DNA of 64,000 nt, taken from NCBI GenBank assembly GCA_021648405.1, contig JAKISX010000001.1, positions 1 to 64,000 of the forward strand, in the 5' to 3' direction. The notes beneath the pieces are model-generated. The model saw nothing but the letters and a program-made list of their open reading frames with translations, ran no database searches and was not told the origin of the DNA. Shown here piece after piece: positions 20,589 through 29,388 of the stretch. This DNA is from Sulfurimonas sp. GTDB taxonomy: Bacteria > Campylobacterota > Campylobacteria > Campylobacterales > Sulfurimonadaceae. Each line of letters opens with the position of its first letter. The stretch's first letter is position 1. The position numbers and the translations under genes are program-made.

Positions 20589-20835
20589 ATCCTTTTAAAA
20601 CACTTTCATAAATATATTTGGAATCTCCAAATTCATAAGAAGCAGTATAACTTTTTTTATAAGCTAATACAAGCTGAAGCACTGCTAAGTGAACATCCTT
20701 ACAATCTTTAAAATCAAAAACAACTCCCTCTCCAGCTTTTTCTTGTAAATAGTCTCTCAAAGTTCCTATCTCATCTTCATATATAACTGCATTAAATTTT
20801 ACTGTATTGTTAATATCATCATATACTGTACCCAT
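20560..20835 (-). CDS. STAS-like domain protein
   Basis: 91 aa; VVFDFKDCKDVHLAVLQLVLAYKK resembles the STAS core. Confidence 0.6.
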   Translation of the reverse strand: MGTVYDDINNTVKFNAVIYEDEIGTLRDYLQEKAGEGVVFDFKDCKDVHLAVLQLVLAYKKSYTASYEFGDSKYIYESVLKGFVVSENHCS

Positions 20836-20844
20836 ATAAACTCC

Positions 20845-21600
20845 TTATTTTGGTAATCTTAGCTTAGAGATAACATTTATTAAAATATTATCAATATCTA
20901 AAATTCCTTCTATATCTAAAAATTCATTTTTTTTATGTTCTTCATCTCCACTCATTATATCACTTTCTTGTATATGCGCAATATCATCAATTTTATCAAT
21001 TTTTATAGCAAAAATATTATCCTCATTTTCATATATTAACAATTTTTGTAATGAATTTGCGACACTTTGCATCTCTAAAACAAAAGCATCTAAAGTGTTG
21101 ATAGTTTGTGTGTAAATAACTTTTATCTCATTTTCAAAAATATTTCTAGCAACTTTTGCATCTTTTTTATATATCTCTAAAACTTCTTCACCTCGTAAAT
21201 GAAGTTTTTTATGATACTTTAATAGTTTTACTGATATTTCAAAGACTCTGTCATCATAAGAAGAAAAATCATCAATCCATTTTCCTAGTTCACAAATATG
21301 TGGACTTGTAGATTTTACATCCTCATATAATGAAGCTTTTAGTGAGGTTATCCAAACTAAATAATCTTTTTTAAATTTTTTAAATAACTCAATAAGTTCT
21401 AATTCATAATCAGTAATTCCAATTAATTTTCTAAAATTTAATATTTTTATAATTTTATCTTCATACGACATTATTCCATCTATAAAATCATGAGAGGTAG
21501 GAATTTTTGCTAATTGTGGTACTTGAATAATTCTCTCTATATTATCAATTTTTAAAGCATATTTATTATTAACTACACTAAAAACTATTAAATCAATCAT
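20845..21600 (-). CDS. CheW-like protein with inserted CZB-like domain
   Basis: 251 aa; CheW halves at both ends; middle has CELGKW and HKKLH (CxxGKW and HxxxH patterns of CZB). Confidence 0.75.
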   Translation of the reverse strand: MIDLIVFSVVNNKYALKIDNIERIIQVPQLAKIPTSHDFIDGIMSYEDKIIKILNFRKLIGITDYELELIELFKKFKKDYLVWITSLKASLYEDVKSTSPHICELGKWIDDFSSYDDRVFEISVKLLKYHKKLHLRGEEVLEIYKKDAKVARNIFENEIKVIYTQTINTLDAFVLEMQSVANSLQKLLIYENEDNIFAIKIDKIDDIAHIQESDIMSGDEEHKKNEFLDIEGILDIDNILINVISKLRLPK

Positions 21601-21611
21601 TTTTTTTGCCT

Positions 21612-24290
21612 TTATGCAACTGCTTCATCTTTTTTGAGATGTTGTGAAATTTTCAATAAGCCTAGTGGATCAATGGACATAATGATTTGACCATTACCGA
21701 GTAAAGCAGTACCACTAAATAATGGATGATTTTGCATTATACCAACAAGTGGTTTTTGAACAACATCAAGCTGACCAAGAAATTGATTTACAACAACAGC
21801 TAATAAATTGTCTTTAATATTTAAAACAACTATTGATAGTGGTTTAGTATCTATATCATCTTCATTTAACATGGACTTTATAAATAACAATGGAATCACC
21901 TCACCACGAATATATATAAATGGCTCATTATGTAAATACTCAATTTTAGATTTTTCTATTTTTACAGTTTCACTTACACTATCCATTGGAATTCCATAAT
22001 GAATTTCATTCATTTGAATATGAAGCAAAGATGATACAGCTAAGCTCATTGGAATTGAAAGTGTTATAGTAGTTCCGACATTAGCTTTTGTGCTGATATT
22101 TATGCTACCACCAAAAACATCTATTGATTTTTTAACAACATCCATGCCAACACCACGCCCACTAAATTCTGTAACCACTTCTGCCGTTGAAAGCCCTGGT
22201 AAAAGAACAAGTTCAGCCATTTCAGATTCATTTAAAGCATCTATCTCTTCTGGTGTCATAAGACCTTTTTCCAATACTTTTGCAGCAACTTTTTCAACAT
22301 TAATTCCAGCGCCATCATCAATAATTTTAATAATAATTTTATCTGATTGAGCATAAGCTTTTAAAGTAATTATCCCGCTAGCTTCTTTGCCTTTTTTTTC
22401 ACGAATATCAGGCATCTCAATACCATGATCTAATGAATTACGCATAATATGAATCAAAGGGTCAGCTAACATCTCAATCATATTTTTATCAAGTTTAGTA
22501 TCGCCACCACTCATATCTAATTTTACTTTTTTACCCATTTTTTTAGATATATCGCGAACAAGTTTAGGATATCTATCAAATACATAAGATATTGGTAACA
22601 TTCTCATACCCATAATCAAATCTTGAAGTTGTTCTGATAAACGATTTATAAATATATATTTTTCCATTATTTCGCGTTTAATCATATCGTGTGTCATACT
22701 TACAACATTATCAGCTAAATATGGAAGTGAGTTTTTAGCTACAAGCAGTTCTCCTACAACATTCATCAAGCTATCGATAGACTCTTGCTCTATTTTAACA
22801 GTTTTTCCAATAACTGCTTTTTTAGTTTCTTTTTTAACTTCTACATTCTTTTCTTTTTTAACTTCTGCTTTAACTTCAACTTCTTGATTTTGTTCAGTAT
22901 CAATTTTTATTTCATCTTTAGAAAGTTTTTTACTTAAAAATTCCATCAATTCATCTTTAGAATTAAATTTTGAAGGTATCTCTGGAATGTATTGCTTCAT
23001 CTTATAGAGTATCTCACTCACTCTAGCAACATCATCATCACTCTCAACAAATTCTAAAGCATTATATTGTTGCTCTAACATACCATTTAGTATGGTTTGA
23101 GTAATTTCATCAGCTTGTTTTATTTCATCTTCTTTAACTATAGAGATTTCTTCAGGCTTATTTTCATCTGTTTGTGCCTCTTTTGTTATCTCTAAAGCAT
23201 CATCTACAGCTACATTTTTTGGAAAGTAAACTTCACCCTTATAAATATTTTTAAAAAACATATTCAATTTAGCTGTATCTTCATCTTTAATAAGCCCATA
23301 AATATCTAAAAATCTTTGAAGTTGTGCGTGTTGAAGTGAGTCTTGCCCTACCAACTCTAATGATTTAGCAACTTTATCACTTATGCTATTTAGATCAAGA
23401 GTATCTGTAATACCGCTTAGTTCTTTAAGAGAATCTATCTGATGAGCACCATCACCACTATCTACTTGAAGAAGTGTCTCAATATCTAATGGTAAAACTT
23501 CCATCTCATCACTAAAATTAAACAACTCTTCTTCTATCTCATCGTAAACCCCATAAACAAATGCAACCAAATAAGTTTTAAGCAACAAACCTTCTTCATC
23601 TTCAGTCCCACTAAGAACTGCTTTGGAATTTTCAACACTCATGCAAGCATATACACCAAGTACACTATCTCCAAGTAATGAAAGTGCATATAACGGGTCA
23701 TTACCATAAACCATGCATGATTCATCTATATCTAAGATAATTCCATAAAAGTTTTCACTATCACAAAAATCTTGATTTATCTCATCTAAATTAAAGTTAA
23801 CTTTTTTATGCTTAACTCCGCTTAATGCTTTTAAAGACAGATCAACTATGCTAGATTTATCATCAATTAATATAAAAGGTGAACTCCATTGCACTTCTTC
23901 ATCTTGAGGGTTTTTTCCCATTAAGGTATTAAGATTTGTTACTATTGAATTCACTTTTTCTTCATCAGCATCTATAATTTCGCAACTCTCTTCAGCAGCC
24001 TCTACAAGATTTAAAACCTCATCAAAAGCATCATAAAGAGCTTCTATCATTCCATCTGCTAATTCTAACCTACCATCACGAAGCATATCTAACAAATCCT
24101 CAGCACAATGGGTAATATCTCTTACAGAATCAAAACCAACAATTCCACTTCCACCTTTTAAAGTATGCGCTGCGCGAAATACAGAGTTGAGTAATTCAGG
24201 ATCAGCACCTCCAATATCTTCAATATTTTGGTCAATAAATGCTAAATTTTCTCTTGCTTCACCTAAAAATTGTTCTAATAACTGATCCAT
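21612..24290 (-). CDS. cheA: Chemotaxis histidine kinase CheA
   Basis: 892 aa; Hpt FRAAHTLKGGSGIVGF, HIMRNSLDHGIE N-box, GRGVGMDVVKK, C-terminal CheW-like domain. Confidence 0.97.
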   Translation of the reverse strand: MDQLLEQFLGEARENLAFIDQNIEDIGGADPELLNSVFRAAHTLKGGSGIVGFDSVRDITHCAEDLLDMLRDGRLELADGMIEALYDAFDEVLNLVEAAEESCEIIDADEEKVNSIVTNLNTLMGKNPQDEEVQWSSPFILIDDKSSIVDLSLKALSGVKHKKVNFNLDEINQDFCDSENFYGIILDIDESCMVYGNDPLYALSLLGDSVLGVYACMSVENSKAVLSGTEDEEGLLLKTYLVAFVYGVYDEIEEELFNFSDEMEVLPLDIETLLQVDSGDGAHQIDSLKELSGITDTLDLNSISDKVAKSLELVGQDSLQHAQLQRFLDIYGLIKDEDTAKLNMFFKNIYKGEVYFPKNVAVDDALEITKEAQTDENKPEEISIVKEDEIKQADEITQTILNGMLEQQYNALEFVESDDDVARVSEILYKMKQYIPEIPSKFNSKDELMEFLSKKLSKDEIKIDTEQNQEVEVKAEVKKEKNVEVKKETKKAVIGKTVKIEQESIDSLMNVVGELLVAKNSLPYLADNVVSMTHDMIKREIMEKYIFINRLSEQLQDLIMGMRMLPISYVFDRYPKLVRDISKKMGKKVKLDMSGGDTKLDKNMIEMLADPLIHIMRNSLDHGIEMPDIREKKGKEASGIITLKAYAQSDKIIIKIIDDGAGINVEKVAAKVLEKGLMTPEEIDALNESEMAELVLLPGLSTAEVVTEFSGRGVGMDVVKKSIDVFGGSINISTKANVGTTITLSIPMSLAVSSLLHIQMNEIHYGIPMDSVSETVKIEKSKIEYLHNEPFIYIRGEVIPLLFIKSMLNEDDIDTKPLSIVVLNIKDNLLAVVVNQFLGQLDVVQKPLVGIMQNHPLFSGTALLGNGQIIMSIDPLGLLKISQHLKKDEAVA

Positions 24291-24298
24291 AATATCTC

Positions 24299-24664
24299 CT
24301 AAGTCTCTACTAATATATCTACATAAGCTTTTAATTGCTCAGGACGAATTGGTTTTATCTCAAATAAATTTGCACCAACTTTATATGCTGATCGTTTATC
24401 TTCTTCTTTAGCTTGCGTAGTAATCATAATCACTGGAACAATTTTATAATTTTTCATTTTTCTAAGTTCTATAATAAATGAATAACCATCCATAATAGGC
24501 ATATTTACATCTACTAAATATAAATCAATATCATTATCTAAGCTTTTTTCTAATGCTTCCATGCCGTTTTCTGCTTCTATAATATTTAAACCAAATGATT
24601 TAATGATAGCACCATGATAATTTCTAACTGTTTTTGAATCATCTATAATCATAATATTTGCCAT
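24299..24664 (-). CDS. CheY-like response regulator
   Basis: 121 aa; IMIIDDSKTVRN, LVDVNMPIMDG, MITT, IKP. Confidence 0.95.
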   Translation of the reverse strand: MANIMIIDDSKTVRNYHGAIIKSFGLNIIEAENGMEALEKSLDNDIDLYLVDVNMPIMDGYSFIIELRKMKNYKIVPVIMITTQAKEEDKRSAYKVGANLFEIKPIRPEQLKAYVDILVET

Positions 24665-24692
24665 AATCTCTCCATTCGTATAATTTTTACTG

Positions 24693-25082
24693 CTAAAAAA
24701 ACTCTATTTCATCTTCTTCTTTATGCGTAAGTTTGCCAGAAAAGGCATCTCTTTTCTTCTTAGCATCTTCTAATGTTAGTTCCAATTTTTTTTGTAGTTT
24801 TTCTAAACTACTAGTTACTACAATATCATCAGATTGATAGGAATTTTCAAAAACTCTTATGCTTTGCTCAACACTATTCATCGCTTCAATTGTAGCACTT
24901 AATTGTTGTGATATGATATCTTGATACTGTAAAGCTGTTGCGGCATTATCATCTAGCTCAACTTTAGAATTTTCAATAAATTTTCCAAGCATCATAGTAG
25001 ATTCGAGTGATAGTTTAATAGTATCCTCTTGAACCTCTTTAATATGCTCTAATAATTCTCTTAGTGTACTTAATATCATCAT
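24693..25082 (-). CDS. CheZ-like putative phosphatase (short)
   Basis: 129 aa; ALQYQDIISQQLSATIEAM carries a DxxxQ motif in a CheZ-like context; acidic/aromatic tail KEEDEIEFF. Confidence 0.6.
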   Translation of the reverse strand: MMILSTLRELLEHIKEVQEDTIKLSLESTMMLGKFIENSKVELDDNAATALQYQDIISQQLSATIEAMNSVEQSIRVFENSYQSDDIVVTSSLEKLQKKLELTLEDAKKKRDAFSGKLTHKEEDEIEFF

Positions 25083-25092
25083 CTTAATTCCT

Positions 25093-25464
25093 CTATGGAA
25101 GTCTTAATACTCTAACTATTGCTTGTTTTAATTGTGAAGGGTTAAATGGTTTTACAATCCATCCTGTCAAGCCTAAAGCTTTTCCTTGTTGTTTTAACTC
25201 AGGTTTTGTTTCAGTTGTAAGCATCAAACATGGTGTCCTGCTAGTTGAAGCAACTTCTCTTAAAGCCTTTAAAAATTCAAGCCCATTCATAACGGGCATA
25301 TTTAAATCAGTTATTATTAAGTCTGGTGTCATTCCAGCTTTTATTTCAGCTAATGCTACTTGAGCCTCTGTATATTGTTTAACTTCTATGGGCATTGAAT
25401 TTGTCACCATTTTGGTTGAGGCTAACGCAGTCTCACTATCATCTAGAAATATTACTAACGGCAT
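25093..25464 (-). CDS. CheY-like response regulator
   Basis: 123 aa; FLDDSETALAS, IITDLNMPVMNG, MLTTET, VKPF. Confidence 0.95.
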   Translation of the reverse strand: MPLVIFLDDSETALASTKMVTNSMPIEVKQYTEAQVALAEIKAGMTPDLIITDLNMPVMNGLEFLKALREVASTSRTPCLMLTTETKPELKQQGKALGLTGWIVKPFNPSQLKQAIVRVLRLP

Positions 25465-25473
25465 ATCTTCTCC

Positions 25474-26304
25474 TTATTTTTGATAAATTAATGTTTTATC
25501 AACTTTTATTGCATTAAAGACTGATACTATTCGACTCATATACTCAGCATGACCTAACAATACATAACCTTTTGGGTTTAGCATATCGTAAAAAGTCATA
25601 ACTACCTCTTTTTTTGATGCATCATCAAAATATATAAGCATATTTCTTGAAAATATAACATCAAATTTACCCAACTTTCGCATTTGAGCTTTATCAAATA
25701 CATTGACTACTTGAAAATCAACACTTCGCATTAAGTCATCACTAAGTTGATAACCTATGTTTTTTTTATCAAACCATTTAGCAAGTACATTTTTTGGTAT
25801 TGCATGGACTGATCTATCGGAGTATTTACCTTTTTTTGCTTTTTGAATTACAGTCGAATCAATATCAATACCAACTATTTCAATATCACGATGTTCAATC
25901 AACTTAGCTTCTTCTACAATATGAAGGACTATAGAATATGGCTCCTCCCCAGTAGAACATGGCGAAGATAAAATTCTAAGCGGTCTATTTTTTGGCATAA
26001 CCTTATCTAACTCTAACAACATAAATCCAACAAGTGCTTCAAACTGATCTTTTTCTCTAAAAAAGTAAGTTTCATTTACAGTAATCCCGTTCATAAGCTC
26101 TTGAAACTCTAAGCCTTCTTTATCTTTAAAGCGAAGTTTAAAAAAATACTTTCTAAAATTTTCAACATCAAGTTCTTGTGCTCTTTTATCTATATATTTA
26201 GCAAGTTTTTCATAATGTTTTTCTGACTCAAGATATAAACCACTTTTACGATATATAAATTCACATATTTTAGTAAAATTTTCATGAGATAATAGATAAG
26301 CCAT
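25474..26304 (-). CDS. cheR: Chemoreceptor methyltransferase CheR
   Basis: 276 aa; INVTVNETYFFREKDQF-type motif (NGITVNETYFFREKDQF), SSPCSTGEEPYSI, IFSRNMLIYFD, LLGHAEYM. Confidence 0.96.
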   Translation of the reverse strand: MAYLLSHENFTKICEFIYRKSGLYLESEKHYEKLAKYIDKRAQELDVENFRKYFFKLRFKDKEGLEFQELMNGITVNETYFFREKDQFEALVGFMLLELDKVMPKNRPLRILSSPCSTGEEPYSIVLHIVEEAKLIEHRDIEIVGIDIDSTVIQKAKKGKYSDRSVHAIPKNVLAKWFDKKNIGYQLSDDLMRSVDFQVVNVFDKAQMRKLGKFDVIFSRNMLIYFDDASKKEVVMTFYDMLNPKGYVLLGHAEYMSRIVSVFNAIKVDKTLIYQK

Positions 26305-26306
26305 AT

Positions 26307-26930
26307 TTAACCTTTTATCAACTTAACGGCGCCATCTACTGCAAATTGTGCATATGCATTACCAAAAAATCTATCTTTGAGCGATTCTAATAATTCTATA
26401 TTTTCTACCTCTCCAATTTCACCCATATAATCAACTGCTGTCATTGCTACATTTATATCAGTTTCACTCTCAAGTAATTCAACCAACATATCCCTAGATT
26501 CTGCAAAATTAACATCACCTAAAACATTTATAGCAAAAATTCTCAAATCCCTATCATCTCCAATTAAAAACTTAACTATGTAGTATTTAATTGCTGCACC
26601 AAAATTTTTAAGAATAGATATTCCTAAGTTTCTAACAAAAGCATTGTTTAATTTTAGCAACTCCATAATATCTTCTATTGGTGCATCTTCTGGGTTCATA
26701 GTTGCTATAACAGAAGCTATTTTTGTAGATGTGCTTTTTTTAATACTTTTATCATTAATTAAAGAAACTAAAAATTTACCACCATCTTCAAATTTTACCA
26801 TCTCTTCAATAGCATAGTCTTGTTTATCTTGTTCTTGTGCAGTCCTAAAATAAGACATAGCATCCCCAAGATTTTTAAAGATTGGTAGCTCTTCAACTAT
26901 TTGAGCTACATGATTTTTAATTAAAGCCAT
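26307..26930 (-). CDS. HEAT-repeat-like protein in chemosensory cluster
   Basis: 207 aa; DLRIFAINVLGDVNFAESRDMLVELLESETDINVAMTAVDYMGEIGEVENIELLESL. Confidence 0.7.
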   Translation of the reverse strand: MALIKNHVAQIVEELPIFKNLGDAMSYFRTAQEQDKQDYAIEEMVKFEDGGKFLVSLINDKSIKKSTSTKIASVIATMNPEDAPIEDIMELLKLNNAFVRNLGISILKNFGAAIKYYIVKFLIGDDRDLRIFAINVLGDVNFAESRDMLVELLESETDINVAMTAVDYMGEIGEVENIELLESLKDRFFGNAYAQFAVDGAVKLIKG

Positions 26931-26940
26931 TGCTATCTCC

Positions 26941-27999
26941 TTACTTAAATGTAATAATTTTATGTAAAATTTGTTTAAAATCTAACTGTTGGCTTACTCC
27001 ACCATTATCAAATGCTACCTTTGGCATACCATATATTGTAGCGCTATGTTCACTTTCACCTATTGTATATCCACCAGCATTTTTAATATTTAGCATCCCA
27101 ATAGCTCCATCATCACCAATTCCTGTAAGCAGTACGCCAATTACTTGCGATGGTTTTAATACATCTAAGACACTATTCATCATATCATCAACAGATGGTT
27201 GGAAAAATGATTTTCCTTTATCTTGTTCTTCACGAACAACTATTTTGCCAGATATTTTTTTATTAAACCTCAGATGAACTCCACCACGAGCTAAATATAT
27301 ATTACCTGGTAATATTTCCATGTTATTTGAAGTTTCATGGACATCTAAAACTGAATTACGATTTAACCTTGAAGCAAATGAACTTGTAAATTGTTCTGGC
27401 ATATGCTGAACTATACAAATTGGATATTTATAGTTTTGAGGCAAAGAGGAACAAATCTGATCTATCAGTCTTGGTCCACCAGTAGAAGATCCTATAAGTA
27501 TAATTTTTTCAATATCTATACTTGATAAATTTTCACTGTATTTAGATGAAGATTTTACTACCTTTCTCTTTCTTTTAGGTGCTGCTTTTCTTACTTTTAA
27601 TCTTCTTGTTGGTATTCTAGATAATGATTTTACTTTTTGTATTATTGATTCTGTATTTTGGGACCGACCAACATTCATAGTACCTGGTTTTGATATATAA
27701 TCAATCGCTCCTAAATCAAGAGCATCCATAGTAATACTAGCATCAGCAGTTGTAAGTGAGCTTACCATTAAAATTGCCGTCGGTTTTTTAGCCATAATTT
27801 GCTTAACAGCTTCAAGTCCATCCATAATAGGCATATTTATATCCATTGTAATTACATCATACTGAGTAGCTGTAGCCTTATCAACCGCTTCTTGCCCATT
27901 TTTTGCAGTATCAATTTCATAGCCCAACTCTTTAATCATATCTGTTAGTTGTTTTCTAACTAATGCTGAGTCATCAACTATTAAAATTTTCTTAGCCAT
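26941..27999 (-). CDS. cheB: Chemotaxis methylesterase CheB
   Basis: 352 aa; receiver ILIVDDSALVRKQL, MDINMPIMDG; catalytic GSSTGGP, QHMPEQFTSSFASRL, GIGDDGAIGM. Confidence 0.97.
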   Translation of the reverse strand: MAKKILIVDDSALVRKQLTDMIKELGYEIDTAKNGQEAVDKATATQYDVITMDINMPIMDGLEAVKQIMAKKPTAILMVSSLTTADASITMDALDLGAIDYISKPGTMNVGRSQNTESIIQKVKSLSRIPTRRLKVRKAAPKRKRKVVKSSSKYSENLSSIDIEKIILIGSSTGGPRLIDQICSSLPQNYKYPICIVQHMPEQFTSSFASRLNRNSVLDVHETSNNMEILPGNIYLARGGVHLRFNKKISGKIVVREEQDKGKSFFQPSVDDMMNSVLDVLKPSQVIGVLLTGIGDDGAIGMLNIKNAGGYTIGESEHSATIYGMPKVAFDNGGVSQQLDFKQILHKIITFK

Positions 28000-29363
28000 T
28001 AGATACTCTTTTCTTTAATTATCTTTTGTATATCCATTTTTAAAACTAATCTTTTACCATTATCTAAGTGCAATACATCTGTTAAATAATTATCATCTTG
28101 AGATATTATCTCTTCTTTTGCTATTGATAAAATATCACTAACATTATCAACTACAAAACCAACTTTTGTATTGTCTATATTACATACTATTATTTTAGAA
28201 TCATCTTTAAAATATTTATCTATATTTAAAATATTTTCTAAAGATACTATTGGTACTATCTGACCACGAATATTTATAATGCCACTTACACAATCATTAG
28301 TATAAGCAACATCGGTCGATTTTTCAAAATCTATTATCTCTGCTACTATATCTACTTCAAACGAGTACTCTTTACCTTGAAGTTCAAAAAGTATAAATTC
28401 AGAAAAATTTTCATCACTTGCTTGGGTGTGAGTAACTGCATCATTTGAATCAACATAAGCTTCATTTTCATTTAAAATTATTTTTAAGACTTTGTCATCT
28501 AAAAATGAGATTAAGCTCTCTTTGTCATGTAAGACACCAGCTATCTTATTTTTTTCAAGTTCATCTTTCATATAATCAATATCTTCATTAATAAAATCTC
28601 TAATATCAAGAATTTCATCAACCAATAGACCTATTGTTTTATTATCAATCATAACTATAAGTATTCTATTTTTGTCATTTTCTTTTTGATTAAATTTATA
28701 ATATAAACGCAGGTCAATTACAGTTATCAAATCATCTCTTAAAGCTATGAGACCTACTATTTCATCAGCACTTCCTAAGATTTCTGTAAAATTTATATCA
28801 GCTAAAATAATTTCACGCAAATAATCTAATTCTAAAGCAAATTTTTCATTTTCCATCTTAAATATTAAAAATCTTTTGGAATTTTCTTGAATAACTACAT
28901 CTGCCTTAATTTTGCCATTATTTACAATTTTTGACTTAATATCAACTCTTTTGACTTTATCAAAAAGCGAATTTAGAGATAAAATTTGTATAATAAAATT
29001 TTCATGTTTATATATAGCTACAATAGAATCATCAACTCTATTTATATATTCTATTTTTGACTTATTAATTTGCGCTGTATTGTAAACTTCACTAACTAAA
29101 AGTGCATTTGTAGATTTATCATTTGTTAAAGTTAAAAGCCTGCTTTTTTCATCTGAAATATCAACTTGGGGCATTTGTAAAAGCAAATTTAAATCTAAAA
29201 CATTAGCAATATTACCACCAACAGCACTTAAACCTCTAACTTCATAAGGTTTAATAGGTAGTTGCATAATACTTGGCACACGAAAAATTTGACTTATATC
29301 TTCAGTAGATATTCCAAAGCTTTGTGTACCATTTTTGATGATAAGTATTTCAACTATTTGCAT
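27999..29363 (-). CDS. Protein with three tandem CheW-like domains
   Basis: 454 aa; three CheW-like units, e.g. RFLIFKMENEKFALELDYLREII...VGLIALRDDLITVIDLR and FILFELQGKEYSFEVDIVAEII...SGIINIRGQIVPIVSL. Confidence 0.85.
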   Translation of the reverse strand: MQIVEILIIKNGTQSFGISTEDISQIFRVPSIMQLPIKPYEVRGLSAVGGNIANVLDLNLLLQMPQVDISDEKSRLLTLTNDKSTNALLVSEVYNTAQINKSKIEYINRVDDSIVAIYKHENFIIQILSLNSLFDKVKRVDIKSKIVNNGKIKADVVIQENSKRFLIFKMENEKFALELDYLREIILADINFTEILGSADEIVGLIALRDDLITVIDLRLYYKFNQKENDKNRILIVMIDNKTIGLLVDEILDIRDFINEDIDYMKDELEKNKIAGVLHDKESLISFLDDKVLKIILNENEAYVDSNDAVTHTQASDENFSEFILFELQGKEYSFEVDIVAEIIDFEKSTDVAYTNDCVSGIINIRGQIVPIVSLENILNIDKYFKDDSKIIVCNIDNTKVGFVVDNVSDILSIAKEEIISQDDNYLTDVLHLDNGKRLVLKMDIQKIIKEKSI

Positions 29364-29388
29364 CTCTTTATCCTATAAACTTTATGAA

